DNA of 32,452 bases, taken from a virus. The stretch covers positions 1-32,452 of the IMG/VR virus record IMGVR_UViG_3300015374_000035. The stretch is one strand, 5' to 3'. How positions within the stretch are numbered: position 1 is the first letter of the stretch; the number at the start of each line of letters is the position of its first letter. The notes beneath the pieces are model-generated. The model made no database searches. It was not told the origin of the DNA and worked only from the letters and a program-made list of their open reading frames with translations. The position numbers and the translations under genes were made by a program. This document shows, piece after piece, positions 7,980 through 16,179 of this stretch.

Positions 7980-8524
7980 TGCCGACCAGCCTCCTGGCGC
8001 AGTGGCCGTTCATCCTGGATCTCCTCGCCCGCCACGGGCCGCTGGGCCGTGTCCTCGATGTGGGGCCCGGGACCGGGAAGGCGCCCGTGCTGATCCGTGA
8101 CGACGGGCGGCTCACGTTCGACCGGATCGATGCGCTGGAGGCCTACCAGGGCTACATCGAGGAGTGGTCCCTGCGGGCGCTCTACCGGGCGGCGGCGGGC
8201 GGGACGGTGATGTGCGGCCGGTTCGAGGACCAGCCGGCCGAACGGCTCTGTGCCTACGACACGATCCTGATGATCGACGTCTTGGAGCACATGGACAAGG
8301 GCGCCGCGCTCGCGGCCCTAGGCAAGACTCGGGGGCAGGTCGTGATCTGCACCCCGGTCGACTTCGCCGAGGCCTGGGCACCGGGGATGCCGGTCACGGA
8401 GCATCACGTGTCGCTGTGGCGCCCGGCGGAGCTAGAGCTGCTAGGACGCTGGATGTCGTACAGCATCAAGAACCGGGGTTGGCTGATTCGCCTAGGGCCG
8501 GTAGGGGAGCATGATGGCTGGTGA
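7979..8524 (+). CDS. small class I methyltransferase, paralogue B
   Basis: The 181-residue product has motif I at residues 25-34 (VLDVGPGTGK) and the YDTILMIDVLEHMD segment, and it aligns over its whole length with the product of 6667-7215. The start shares one base with the preceding stop. The C-terminus runs 11 or more bases into possible upstream starts of the deacetylase gene. Compared with paralogue A it has GPGTG in place of GAGHG and a different central acidic region, so the two copies have diverged and may act on different positions or substrates. Catalytic competence looks intact by motif, while the substrate is unknown. Confidence 0.75.
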   Translation: MPTSLLAQWPFILDLLARHGPLGRVLDVGPGTGKAPVLIRDDGRLTFDRIDALEAYQGYIEEWSLRALYRAAAGGTVMCGRFEDQPAERLCAYDTILMIDVLEHMDKGAALAALGKTRGQVVICTPVDFAEAWAPGMPVTEHHVSLWRPAELELLGRWMSYSIKNRGWLIRLGPVGEHDGW

Positions 8525-8537
8525 GGAGGTGGATCTC

Positions 8538-9194
8538 ATGCTCGTGATCAGCCCTCACCTGGACGATGCCGTGTTGGGCCTCGGCCAGCACATGACCGAC
8601 AACCCCGGTGGGACGTGCGTCACCGTGTTCGCCGGGGCGCCGGACCCCTACCCGAAGCTCATCGACCGGCCCCACGATGATCGGTGCGGGTTCGATGAGG
8701 ACGACGACGTCGTCGCGATACGCCGTGATGAGGACCAGCGGGCGCTCGACCAGATCGGGTGGAAGGCCCGCCACCTCGGGTTCCTCGACTGCCAGTACCA
8801 CATCGCTGAGAGGCCAAGGAAGTTCCGGGGTGAGCTGATCGATGCGCTGCTCGGGGAGTGGGAAGGCACGGGCCGGCCGGGTGGGATCTGGGCGCCGCTG
8901 GCGATCTCCCACCCGGACCACACCTATGTCCGGGACGTCGCCGCGCAGGTGTGTCGGGTCGCAGGTGTGCCGCTGGTCGTGTGGGCCGAGCCTGGCTACC
9001 GGTCCCGGTTCCTGACCGAGGCGGAGAACCTGATCGGGATCCGGACTGATGGGTGGCTGGTGGAGGAGGTCGTGTGGCCGATGGAGAAGCTGCGGGCGTT
9101 GCTCGCCTACGAGAGTCAGCTTCACGGGATCACGGCGGCGGCGCTGGCCGACGCGTTGACCTATGAGTGCTACGGGAAGTGGCGGTTGACGTGA
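8538..9194 (+). CDS. PIG-L (LmbE-like) family N-deacetylase
   Basis: The 218-residue product has the PIG-L zinc signature SPHLDDAVLGLG at residues 5-16 (His7, Asp9, Asp10) and the second metal/catalytic motif HPDH at 125-128. The family hydrolyses N-acetyl groups from N-acetylglucosamine-containing lipids, thiol precursors and antibiotics. The frame is open to ATGs at 8511 and 8514, but the ATG at 8538 has a perfect GAGGAGG 8 bases upstream and puts the zinc motif at the very N-terminus, as in known members. Together with the neighbouring glycosyltransferase this suggests deacetylation of an N-acetylhexosamine unit. The gene ends in a GTGA overlap with the next gene. The fold call is strong and the substrate is inferred. 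Confidence 0.85.
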   Translation: MLVISPHLDDAVLGLGQHMTDNPGGTCVTVFAGAPDPYPKLIDRPHDDRCGFDEDDDVVAIRRDEDQRALDQIGWKARHLGFLDCQYHIAERPRKFRGELIDALLGEWEGTGRPGGIWAPLAISHPDHTYVRDVAAQVCRVAGVPLVVWAEPGYRSRFLTEAENLIGIRTDGWLVEEVVWPMEKLRALLAYESQLHGITAAALADALTYECYGKWRLT

Positions 9195-10288
9195 GGCCGC
9201 TGATCGACGCCTACGCCAGCCAGGAGAACTACGTCGATCATCTCCTGCCGATCTGGGAGGCGCTGCCGGAGAGTGTTCGGGGCCGGTTCCACGTCGTCGG
9301 CGACGCCCAGAACCGGATGTCCTACTGGCCGTCGCTCCGCAGCCAGCCTCTCCTCAAGCGTCAGGGCGACCCGCGGTGCCTGACCCTCGTCGCGTCCTAC
9401 CAGGATGAGCAGTTCGTCCGGCCCCGACCGACGGTCCTCGTGGAGCACGGCGCCGGTCAGAGCTACAGCGACCACGACCCGTCCTACCCGGGGGGTAGCG
9501 ACCGTAGGGCCGTGCAGCTGTTCATCTGCCCGAACGAGACCGTGGCGCAACGCTGGCGCGACATGTACCCGGAGACGCCGACGGCGGTGGTGGGCTGCCC
9601 GAAGCTCGACCCGTGGCACGCCGTCGCAGCGAACGGGGTGAGGTGGGGATCTTCCACTGAGGTTGGCGAGCTGCCGCTCGTGGTCATCTCGTTCCACTTC
9701 CAGCCCGCGACCAAGACGCACATCCCCGAGGCCCGCCCGGCGTTCGAGCACTACATGGATGCTGTCGAGGCCCTAGCCCACCAAGACGACAAGACCCGCG
9801 GGTTCCGCCTCGCCGGTCACCATCACCCACGGGCGCATGAGATCGGGGGCTGGATGCGGGCTCCGGCCCGCGGCCCGATGAAGGTCTACCAGCGGTTCGA
9901 GACGGTCCTCGACCTGGCCGATGTGTACGTGTGCGACAACAGTTCCACCATCTACGAATTCGCGAGCACCGACCGGCCCGTCGTCCTGCTGAACGCCCCC
10001 TGGTATCGGCGCGACGTCGAGCATGGGCTGCGGTTCTGGGCCCTAGCGGATGTAGGACTCCAGTGCGACCTGCCGATCGAGTTGCACGCGACGATCCTCG
10101 ACGCGATCAAGGATCACCGGATGGTGCGGGCGCAGCGGTACGTCACCTCCCGGAAGGTCTACGCCCACGTGGACGGCAGGGCGGCGGCGCGTGCGGCCGT
10201 CGCGATCCTGGAGGTGTGGGCCGAGGGCCGCTGGGAGCAGTACGCCCACGGCCGGCCGGCGCACGACCCGTTCGCGCCTCACAGGTAG
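9191..10288 (+). CDS. CDP-glycerol glycerophosphotransferase-like (TagB/TagF family) protein
   Basis: The 365-residue product resembles the GT-B transferases that add polyol phosphate in teichoic acid synthesis. Key segments are VLVEHGAGQSY (about residues 82-92, cf. the HG loop), VGCPKLD, and the C-terminal DLADVYVCDNSSTIYEFASTD from about residue 241, which corresponds to the conserved D-x2-ITDYSS-x2-DF region of the family, followed by RPVVLLN. Known members are membrane-associated wall-polymer enzymes, whereas here no membrane segment is seen. The frame is open to a GTG at 9167, and I prefer the GTG at 9191 because of the GTGA overlap with the deacetylase stop. It may transfer glycerol phosphate or another polyol/sugar phosphate to a glycan made by the block. 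Activity is inferred from the family pattern. Confidence 0.7.
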   Translation: MRPLIDAYASQENYVDHLLPIWEALPESVRGRFHVVGDAQNRMSYWPSLRSQPLLKRQGDPRCLTLVASYQDEQFVRPRPTVLVEHGAGQSYSDHDPSYPGGSDRRAVQLFICPNETVAQRWRDMYPETPTAVVGCPKLDPWHAVAANGVRWGSSTEVGELPLVVISFHFQPATKTHIPEARPAFEHYMDAVEALAHQDDKTRGFRLAGHHHPRAHEIGGWMRAPARGPMKVYQRFETVLDLADVYVCDNSSTIYEFASTDRPVVLLNAPWYRRDVEHGLRFWALADVGLQCDLPIELHATILDAIKDHRMVRAQRYVTSRKVYAHVDGRAAARAAVAILEVWAEGRWEQYAHGRPAHDPFAPHR

Positions 10289-10297
10289 CGTGGCGCG

Positions 10298-10729
10298 GTG
10301 GACAACGAGCAGGCCCTCCGCCAGAAGCTCATCGAGCGGGTGACCGCGGCGGCGACGATGCTCGCGGTGGATGTCCGTGGGGCGCTACGAGACGCGACGC
10401 CCCGGTCGCAGCAGGGCCAGTCGCACACGGCGGACCAGTGGACAGCGACGCCGCCGACGTTCGATGGGCAGGCGATCACGTTCACGGTGAGGAACCAGCG
10501 GGCGCAGATCATCGAGTGGCTCCGCTTCGGGACGCAGGCGCACTGGATCCTCCCGGTGAAGGCCAGGGCCCTCCACTGGGTAGGACCCGGCGGCGAAGAC
10601 GTGTTCGCGCGCCGCGTGTTCCACCGGGGCACGACCGGGAACGACTTCCTCTACGGGCCCGAGGGGGTCCTGGCCGAGCGGAACCTCAGCGACATGACCC
10701 GCGCTGCGTTCGAGAGGACCCGCCGGTGA
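10298..10729 (+). CDS. HK97 gp10-like head-closure/tail-completion protein
   Basis: The 143-residue product has the HK97-gp10 layout: an N-terminal helix, the GALRDATPRSQQG segment typical of these proteins, a beta-rich middle, IEWLRFGTQAHWILPV, and the signature ALHWVG followed by VFARRVFHRGTTGNDF. The family closes the neck between connector and tail. It begins 9 bases after the transferase gene with a GTG and ends in a GTGA overlap with the next gene. It marks the return of structural genes after the enzyme block. Confidence 0.75.
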   Translation: MDNEQALRQKLIERVTAAATMLAVDVRGALRDATPRSQQGQSHTADQWTATPPTFDGQAITFTVRNQRAQIIEWLRFGTQAHWILPVKARALHWVGPGGEDVFARRVFHRGTTGNDFLYGPEGVLAERNLSDMTRAAFERTRR

Positions 10730-11244
10730 ACCCCGACACGCTCAAGGACCTCGGCCATGCGCTCCTCGCCAACGTGGTAGCCGACCTAGGGGCCGCCTCG
10801 ATCGGGGTGCCGGCTCGGCAGATCTTCGCCCACGGCCGGCCGGCGCGGGACTGCGACCAGATCGCCGTGTGGATCGAGAGCATCCTCAGCGGCGACAGCG
10901 GCCGGACCCGGGTGCAGCCCCTACTGGCGCAAGGACTCCCGAGCGCGGTGACGTCGGTCGTGACGTGGGGGGTCGAGATCGCTACCTGCGCGCCGGCCGT
11001 CGCGGTGGCGTTGCCGTCGGCTGGGGCGGTCACGGCGGAGGGTGACCTCGGCGCGACCTACGCCTGGGCGCTCCACCGGATCCTCCAGGCACGCTGGACG
11101 GGCGGGAGCTTGTTCGCGCCGGCTCATCTGACCTACCGGGGCAAGGAAGCGACGTTGGGCGGGTTCCCGCAGCTCCTCATGGAGGGCTCGCTCGTGATCG
11201 TGAACACGACCGTTGTCAGCTTCACGCAGGACACGGCTCCGTGA
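10726..11244 (+). CDS. probable tail terminator / minor tail-completion protein
   Basis: The 172-residue product begins at GTG 10726, overlapping the preceding stop as GTGA. The longer upstream frame is a shadow of two genes. N-terminal PDTLKDLGHALLANVV and FAHGRPARDCDQIAVWIESI resemble actinophage proteins found between the gp10-like protein and the tail chaperones, a slot normally taken by the tail terminator (lambda gpU-like). The rest is beta-rich with a single helix. The assignment is from gene order plus general resemblance. It could also be an unclassified neck protein. Confidence 0.5.
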   Translation: MNPDTLKDLGHALLANVVADLGAASIGVPARQIFAHGRPARDCDQIAVWIESILSGDSGRTRVQPLLAQGLPSAVTSVVTWGVEIATCAPAVAVALPSAGAVTAEGDLGATYAWALHRILQARWTGGSLFAPAHLTYRGKEATLGGFPQLLMEGSLVIVNTTVVSFTQDTAP

Positions 11245-11507
11245 TCCGGGCGCGGGCGAACATCAACCTGCCGGGGATGGGGGCCGGCGACGAGTACCCG
11301 GTCGATGAGACCGACCCGTGGGTCCGATCCCTACTGGAGGGAGGATTCCTGGACCCGGTCGTCCCGTCGGCCGAGTGGTGCTACTGGTGCGTGCCTCCCA
11401 GCCGGCACGCGACCCCCCAGCTACTAGCGGAACACGGCCTGAGCGTTCACGGAGAGGTGGCGGGCGATGGTGACCCCGAGCGAGAGTACGACCCCGGAAG
11501 CCGATGA
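11241..11507 (+). CDS. small conserved phage protein, unknown function
   Basis: The 88-residue product starts at a GTGA overlap. Its first 40 residues (RARANINLPGMGAGDEYPVD followed by a DPWVRSLLEGGFLDPV segment) are of a type seen in short actinophage structural-operon proteins, which end in a helix marking distance to the margin of the domain. A Cys pair (WCYWC) follows. The last 41 bases overlap the chaperone gene in another frame. A virion or assembly role is likely from position, but nothing specific can be said. Confidence 0.5.
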   Translation: MIRARANINLPGMGAGDEYPVDETDPWVRSLLEGGFLDPVVPSAEWCYWCVPPSRHATPQLLAEHGLSVHGEVAGDGDPEREYDPGSR

Positions 11508-11952
11508 GCTGCGGCTCCTCTCGTCGGGCCGGGTGGAGCTCTCCCTGGCCGGCGACCGTGTCATCACGCTGCGGGAGCCGACGGTCAAGGAGTTCTATGA
11601 GCTGGACGCCGTGTTCATGCGGCTCGTGGGTGAGACCCGCGAAGCCGATGAGCCGGAGGACCAGCAGCGGATGGCGAAGGACATCGGCGGCCGGTGGCTG
11701 ACCCACGTCATAGCTGCGCTCGGGGATGTGGAGCGTGAGTACGACAGCCAGGCGATGCCGGCGTGGTGCGCGCGGAACTTCAACCAGCTCCGGGACGCCC
11801 TCCAAGAGCATTGGCTGACCGTCCCTTTAGCCTCTGGGCCGCGCTCCAACGGTTCCTCGGCGAGCACGACGGCCCCGACGCCGATGCCCGTGTCGGTGAT
11901 GGACGCCCAAGCCTTGGCGAACCGGTTCATCCCGGGAGCGCCGATCTCCTGA
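11467..11952 (+). CDS. tail assembly chaperone, short form (gpG-like)
   Basis: The 161-residue product is encoded directly upstream of the tape measure region and contains the pattern ITLREPTVKEFYELDAVFM, typical of actinophage tail assembly chaperones, followed by a helical middle. A GGAGAGG at 11451-11457 precedes the ATG. It should bind the tape measure protein and recruit tail-tube subunits. A slippery heptamer at 11823 allows part of the ribosomes to shift into the overlapping frame and make the longer chaperone. The C-terminal 40 residues after the heptamer (low complexity, Ser/Pro/Thr) are what the unshifted frame encodes. Confidence 0.75.
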   Translation: MVTPSESTTPEADELRLLSSGRVELSLAGDRVITLREPTVKEFYELDAVFMRLVGETREADEPEDQQRMAKDIGGRWLTHVIAALGDVEREYDSQAMPAWCARNFNQLRDALQEHWLTVPLASGPRSNGSSASTTAPTPMPVSVMDAQALANRFIPGAPIS

Positions 11953-12266
11953 TCTCCTACCGGCCGTTGAGGATGCTGCCAGGCCTCTACCTCGCGATGC
12001 GCACCGTCGGGCTCACGCCGCGTGACGTGGACGACATGAAGGTCTGGCAGGTCGCCGCGGTCCTGTCCTACGCACGGGCCCCCAGGCGTCCTGAGGAGCC
12101 CGTGGCGGGCCCGCGGACCCCGAGACGCCCAACGGGCGGCTGGCGGCCCGTGGACGACCGGAGCCTCATCAGGGCCCGCCTCCAGGCCCACCGGGAGGGG
12201 AAGCCCGAACCGCTCCACCTGTTCGGGGTGACCGACCCGCGACTCTTGGAGCCCTCCGAGACCTAG
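11467..12266 (+). CDS. tail assembly chaperone, long form by -1 frameshift (gpGT-like)
   Basis: Ribosomes that slip back one base at the CCCTTTA heptamer (11823-11829) leave the short-form frame and continue from AGC at 11829 to the TAG at 12264-12266. The product would be about 266 residues: the first 121 from the short form, then about 145 from the second frame (SLWAALQRFLGEHDG and onward, with ISYRPLRMLPGLYLAMRTVG and a basic C-terminus). The second frame lacks a convincing start of its own near 11763. This gene arrangement and the direct location before the tape measure gene are the standard tail-chaperone layout. The frameshift efficiency cannot be judged here. Confidence 0.7.
11823..11829 (+). 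promoter_or_regulatory. -1 ribosomal frameshift site CCCTTTA
   Basis: In the frame of the short chaperone the codons read GTC CCT TTA, so the bases C CCT TTA form a canonical X XXY YYZ slippery heptamer. Slipping gives CCC TTT and joins exactly the frame that is open to 12266. Confidence 0.8.
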
Positions 12267-12294
12267 AGCGGGTAGGACGTGCGAGAATCCGGCC

Positions 12295-15200
12295 GTGGTC
12301 GACGAACCGGTACGGCTGGATCTCACCGAAGCGTTCAACCAGATCAAGGATCTGACGACGGCGATCACGGTCGCCGCGAAGATGGGCGCCGAAGACGCGG
12401 CCGCTCTGCTGGAGCGGGAGCTGGGCGACGTGAAGGCGTCGGTCAGTGTGGATCTCGCCGACCCGCAAGAGTTGACCGCTCTGATCTCCAACGCGGTGGA
12501 GGCCTCGCGGGAGGAGGTCTCGGTAGGACTAGCGGATCCCGACAGCATCACGAACCTGATCGTCGGCGCCGTCGATGAGGCCGACACGGACATCGACGTC
12601 GATGTGGCGAACCTGGACGACATCACGTCCAGCATCGAAGGTGCCGTAGGAGCCGCGGACACGGGCGCGGCTGCGAGCGCCGCCGAGGACACGAACGCCC
12701 TGGCCGACTCGCTCGGGAAGGTCAAGGACGCGGCGCCGGCTGCCGGGGCGTCGCTCGGCCACGTCGGCAGCGTCGCGACGATCTATTCGGGTCTCGCGTC
12801 GGCCGCTACGGGCAGTACGAGCGGCCTGGCGAACGTCCTGAACGGGATGGGCCCGGTCGGCGCAGTCGCGTCGGCTGCGCTCGGTGCCACGGTAGGAGTC
12901 CTGGGCGCAGCCGCTACGCAGGCCGCTGAGGCCGAAGCAGCGAACCGGCGCCTGACCCAGACCCTCGGCGAGTACCGGGACGTGGTCGAGACGATCAACG
13001 TCGGGACGCTGAACAAGGACCTATCTGAGCTAGCACTCCAGCTCGGGTCGGACGACGACGCGATCCGGGCCTCGATCGCGAACTTCGCTGTCCTCGCCAA
13101 GTCGAGCGGCGCCACCCGTGAGGAGATCGCCAACACCAGCGAGCAGCTGATCGCCCTCGCCGCGAACGCGGTCGCGCTGGACCCGTCGCTCGGGTCGGTC
13201 GCTGATGTCGTAGATCAGCTACCAGCAGCGATGGCCCGCGGCGGCCGGGCGTTGGCCCGCTACAACATCGACGTCTCCGACGCCGACTTGGCGAGCGAGG
13301 CCCTGGCCCAGGGCATCACGAAGCCGATCGACGAGATGACGCTGTTCGAGAAGACCGCGCTGCGGACCTCGGCGGCCGCCAAGCAGATCGGCGACGACAT
13401 CGGCGACAACATCGCCAAGGGCTCGGACCTGGCGATCGTGAAGCTCCGCTCGCTGAAGCAGTCGGTCAGCGAGGCCCTGGAGAGCGCGGGCGGCGGGATC
13501 CTCGACACGTTCGTGCAGGGTGCCGAAGCGGCCGCGCCAGCCCTATCTGCCCTCGTCGGTGCGATCGGCCAGATCGGCGTCGCGGTCGGCGCAGCGCTGG
13601 GGCCCGCCGCGATCCAGGTACTCCACATCCTCGCCAACTCGTTCAAGTCGATCGGTGACGTGGTCGGGGCCCTGACTCCGCTCCTAGCCCTGCTAGGAGT
13701 CGTGGCCGGCGAGATCCTGAAGGTTTTCGCGCTGCTGACGGATCAGATCGCGCTCCTGGTGGAGTGGCTGAGCGAACGACTGACGCAGGCGTTCACGTTC
13801 CTCGCCCGCCAAGCGGTTCGGGCGCTCGACCCGCTGGTGTCGGCCATCAACTCGATGATCGACGCGTTCAACCGCATCCCGTTCGTCGGGAACATCCCGA
13901 AGATCGACACCTCGGCGTTGGACGGGCTCAAGGACGACCTGAACGGCGTCAAGGACGCCGCCGACGGCGCGGCGGGCAGCGTGACCGCCGCGGACGAAGC
14001 GTTCGTAGGGGTCGAGCAGATCCCGACCTGGCAGGCACGAGCCGCGGATCTCCAGGCCCTCGACGACGCCGCCATCGCGCTGAACGCGACGCTGCTCCAG
14101 AACCGGGGCATCGTCGACGAGGCCTTCTTCGCCATCCAGGATCTTGGCGACAAAGCGCCGCAGGTCATCTTCGACCTCGTCGACGCGTTCGAGCGCGGCT
14201 CCTTGTCGCAGAAGGAGTTCAAGGACAAGGCCGACGAGTTGGGGATCTCGGTCGAGGCCCTGACAGCGATCGAGAAGCGGGCCCGCAGCGAGGCCGACGG
14301 GTTCGGCAAGAAGGTCGCCGAAGCGGTAGGCACCGTAGAGGATGCGACGAAGGACCTGTCCGACAAGGGCAAGGCCCACATCAGCGACTTCGTCAACGAC
14401 CTCCAGACGAAAGCGTTCCAAGCGGCCGCGTTCGCCAACTCGATCCAGACGCTCATCGAGCGTGGCGCCACATCCACCGCGCAGCATCTCCTAGAGGCAG
14501 GCCAAGACGCGGCCGGCGCCGCCGCCGAAGCGGCGAGCGCCAGCGACCAGAACCTGGCGACGATCGAGCAGACCAACCGCGACGTCGACACCGCGTTCGC
14601 CGGCGCGCAGACAGCGATCACGCAGCACACCGACGACATCGTGTCGGGCCTCTCCGATGCGCAGAAGGCCTATGACACCAAGGTCAAGGAGCTCGTCGCT
14701 CACGACCAGGCGGCCCGGGGCGAGGTCACCGGCGGCATCGCGCGTGACCTGCGCGCCGCGCAGATCGACGCGTACCTAGAGGCAGTAGCGGTTGGGAAGT
14801 CGATCAGCGACGGCATCGCCCAAGGGATCAGGGACAACAGCGAGGTGGGCCTCGCGATCGAAGCGACGATCGACGGCGCCATGCTCACGGCGCAGTCCGC
14901 TATCCAGTCGGGGTCGCCGTCGCGCCTATTCGCCCTAGAGGTTGGCATCCCGATCAGCGAAGGCATCGCCCAGGGGATCCTCGACGCCCGCGACGCGCCG
15001 CAGTCGGCGATCGAGAAGGTCATCGACATGATGACCAAGGACGTCCAGGGGCAGATCAGCGACCTGTTCGACGCCATCAGTGCGGGGCGGGAGGCCATAG
15101 ACGCGCAACGAGATCTGCGTGAGGCCGAACAGCATGTAACGGACCTGACCAACGAGCAGATTGGTCTCAAGCGCCAGATCGCCGTGGCCCGCAAGGAAGT

Positions 15201-16173
15201 GGATGACGCCATCGCGCAGGGCGCGGTCATCACCGCCCGCGAGCAGCAGAACATCGAACGAGCGATCCGCAACCTGGCCGACATCCGGGAGCAGCTGGAC
15301 TTCCAGACGACGACGGGCCCGCAGCAGCTCGACCAGGCGAAGCGGGAGCTGGCCCTACAGGCCCAAGCGCTCGACGAGATCCACGGCAAGATCGCTGAAG
15401 CGAAGGCGGGCGTGGCGCTCGGGACCGTCGACAAGGAGACGCAGCAGGACCTGGAGAAGCAGGCCCAGGAGCAAGAACGCAACGTCCAGGATCTCCAACG
15501 GACGGTGGATGACCTGACCCGCAAGTTGGAGGACCAGAAGGTCACGACCAACGATCTCCTCGTGGCGGAGGAGGATCTGGGCAAGGCCCAACAAGACGCC
15601 GTCGCGCCGGCCGAGAATCTGGCCGATGCGCAGCGCAAGCTGAACGATCTCCTCGAACGCCAGACCGAGATAGGGCCTGAATTGGAGCAAGCGACACGCG
15701 ATGTAGAGGATGCGCAACTCCACCTCGTGCAGGCGTTCTACGACGCGGCCGAGGCCGGCGAAGCCTTCTACCAGAACGGGCACTACGCCACGGACATCCT
15801 CAACGACATCGCCACACAGGCCGGCTTGGCCTACGGCACCTTGGACGCGCTGATCGGCAAGTACGCCGAGTTCACGCACGGTGTCGCTGGGCAGCTCGGC
15901 GGCGCTGGAGGCGGCACGACGCCGTTCCCGGGCTCGGTGGACCTCGGATTCACGACCCAGAGCGGCGCCCGGTACGTGACGCCGCAGGATGCGCTGGCGA
16001 TCATGAACTTCTTCCGCGGCCAGGGCGGGCAGGGCGGCGCCACCTACGGCGACTTCGCTGCTCAGTACGGCACCAACGCGGCGAACGTCGCGTTCCACAT
16101 CTACCAGGCACCGGACCCGGCGGCGACGGCCAGCGCGATCGGTGCTCGACTTGGACTCGCGGCTGTACGGTAA
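12295..16173 (+). CDS. tape measure protein
   Basis: This is the longest gene, 1292 residues, in the canonical slot after the chaperones. The protein is mostly helical: charged N-terminus, Ala/Gly-rich hydrophobic segments around residues 155-220, further hydrophobic stretches around 395-500 (including LTPLLALLGVVAGEILKVFA), then long coiled-coil regions from about 930 to 1170 rich in Gln, Glu, Lys and Ala. SPSRLFALEVGIPISEGIAQ near residue 875 is a typical tape-measure signature, and a similar ISDGIAQGI occurs about 40 residues earlier. The rule of about 0.15 nm per residue predicts a tail near 190 nm. A GTG start is used and the stop TAA lies 6 bases before the next gene. Confidence 0.9.
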   Translation: MVDEPVRLDLTEAFNQIKDLTTAITVAAKMGAEDAAALLERELGDVKASVSVDLADPQELTALISNAVEASREEVSVGLADPDSITNLIVGAVDEADTDIDVDVANLDDITSSIEGAVGAADTGAAASAAEDTNALADSLGKVKDAAPAAGASLGHVGSVATIYSGLASAATGSTSGLANVLNGMGPVGAVASAALGATVGVLGAAATQAAEAEAANRRLTQTLGEYRDVVETINVGTLNKDLSELALQLGSDDDAIRASIANFAVLAKSSGATREEIANTSEQLIALAANAVALDPSLGSVADVVDQLPAAMARGGRALARYNIDVSDADLASEALAQGITKPIDEMTLFEKTALRTSAAAKQIGDDIGDNIAKGSDLAIVKLRSLKQSVSEALESAGGGILDTFVQGAEAAAPALSALVGAIGQIGVAVGAALGPAAIQVLHILANSFKSIGDVVGALTPLLALLGVVAGEILKVFALLTDQIALLVEWLSERLTQAFTFLARQAVRALDPLVSAINSMIDAFNRIPFVGNIPKIDTSALDGLKDDLNGVKDAADGAAGSVTAADEAFVGVEQIPTWQARAADLQALDDAAIALNATLLQNRGIVDEAFFAIQDLGDKAPQVIFDLVDAFERGSLSQKEFKDKADELGISVEALTAIEKRARSEADGFGKKVAEAVGTVEDATKDLSDKGKAHISDFVNDLQTKAFQAAAFANSIQTLIERGATSTAQHLLEAGQDAAGAAAEAASASDQNLATIEQTNRDVDTAFAGAQTAITQHTDDIVSGLSDAQKAYDTKVKELVAHDQAARGEVTGGIARDLRAAQIDAYLEAVAVGKSISDGIAQGIRDNSEVGLAIEATIDGAMLTAQSAIQSGSPSRLFALEVGIPISEGIAQGILDARDAPQSAIEKVIDMMTKDVQGQISDLFDAISAGREAIDAQRDLREAEQHVTDLTNEQIGLKRQIAVARKEVDDAIAQGAVITAREQQNIERAIRNLADIREQLDFQTTTGPQQLDQAKRELALQAQALDEIHGKIAEAKAGVALGTVDKETQQDLEKQAQEQERNVQDLQRTVDDLTRKLEDQKVTTNDLLVAEEDLGKAQQDAVAPAENLADAQRKLNDLLERQTEIGPELEQATRDVEDAQLHLVQAFYDAAEAGEAFYQNGHYATDILNDIATQAGLAYGTLDALIGKYAEFTHGVAGQLGGAGGGTTPFPGSVDLGFTTQSGARYVTPQDALAIMNFFRGQGGQGGATYGDFAAQYGTNAANVAFHIYQAPDPAATASAIGARLGLAAVR
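12442..12666 (+). repeat. three 25-codon degenerate repeats in the tape measure gene
   Basis: Residues 50-74, 75-99 and 100-124 of the tape measure protein align with a period of exactly 25. Each begins with V/I-x-V, then Asp/Gly, Leu/Val-Ala-Asp/Asn, then a helical I/L-T/x-x-x-I-x-x-A-V segment, and closes with an Asp/Glu-Ala-x-acidic run. At DNA level the copies are diverged, so this is an old duplication. Confidence 0.6.
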
Positions 16174-16179
16174 CGGCCC

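Noticed and set aside
11763-12266. Second chaperone frame as a separate gene starting at 11763
   Set aside because: No ribosome site and shadow-like first residues. The slippery heptamer at 11823 explains the frame better.
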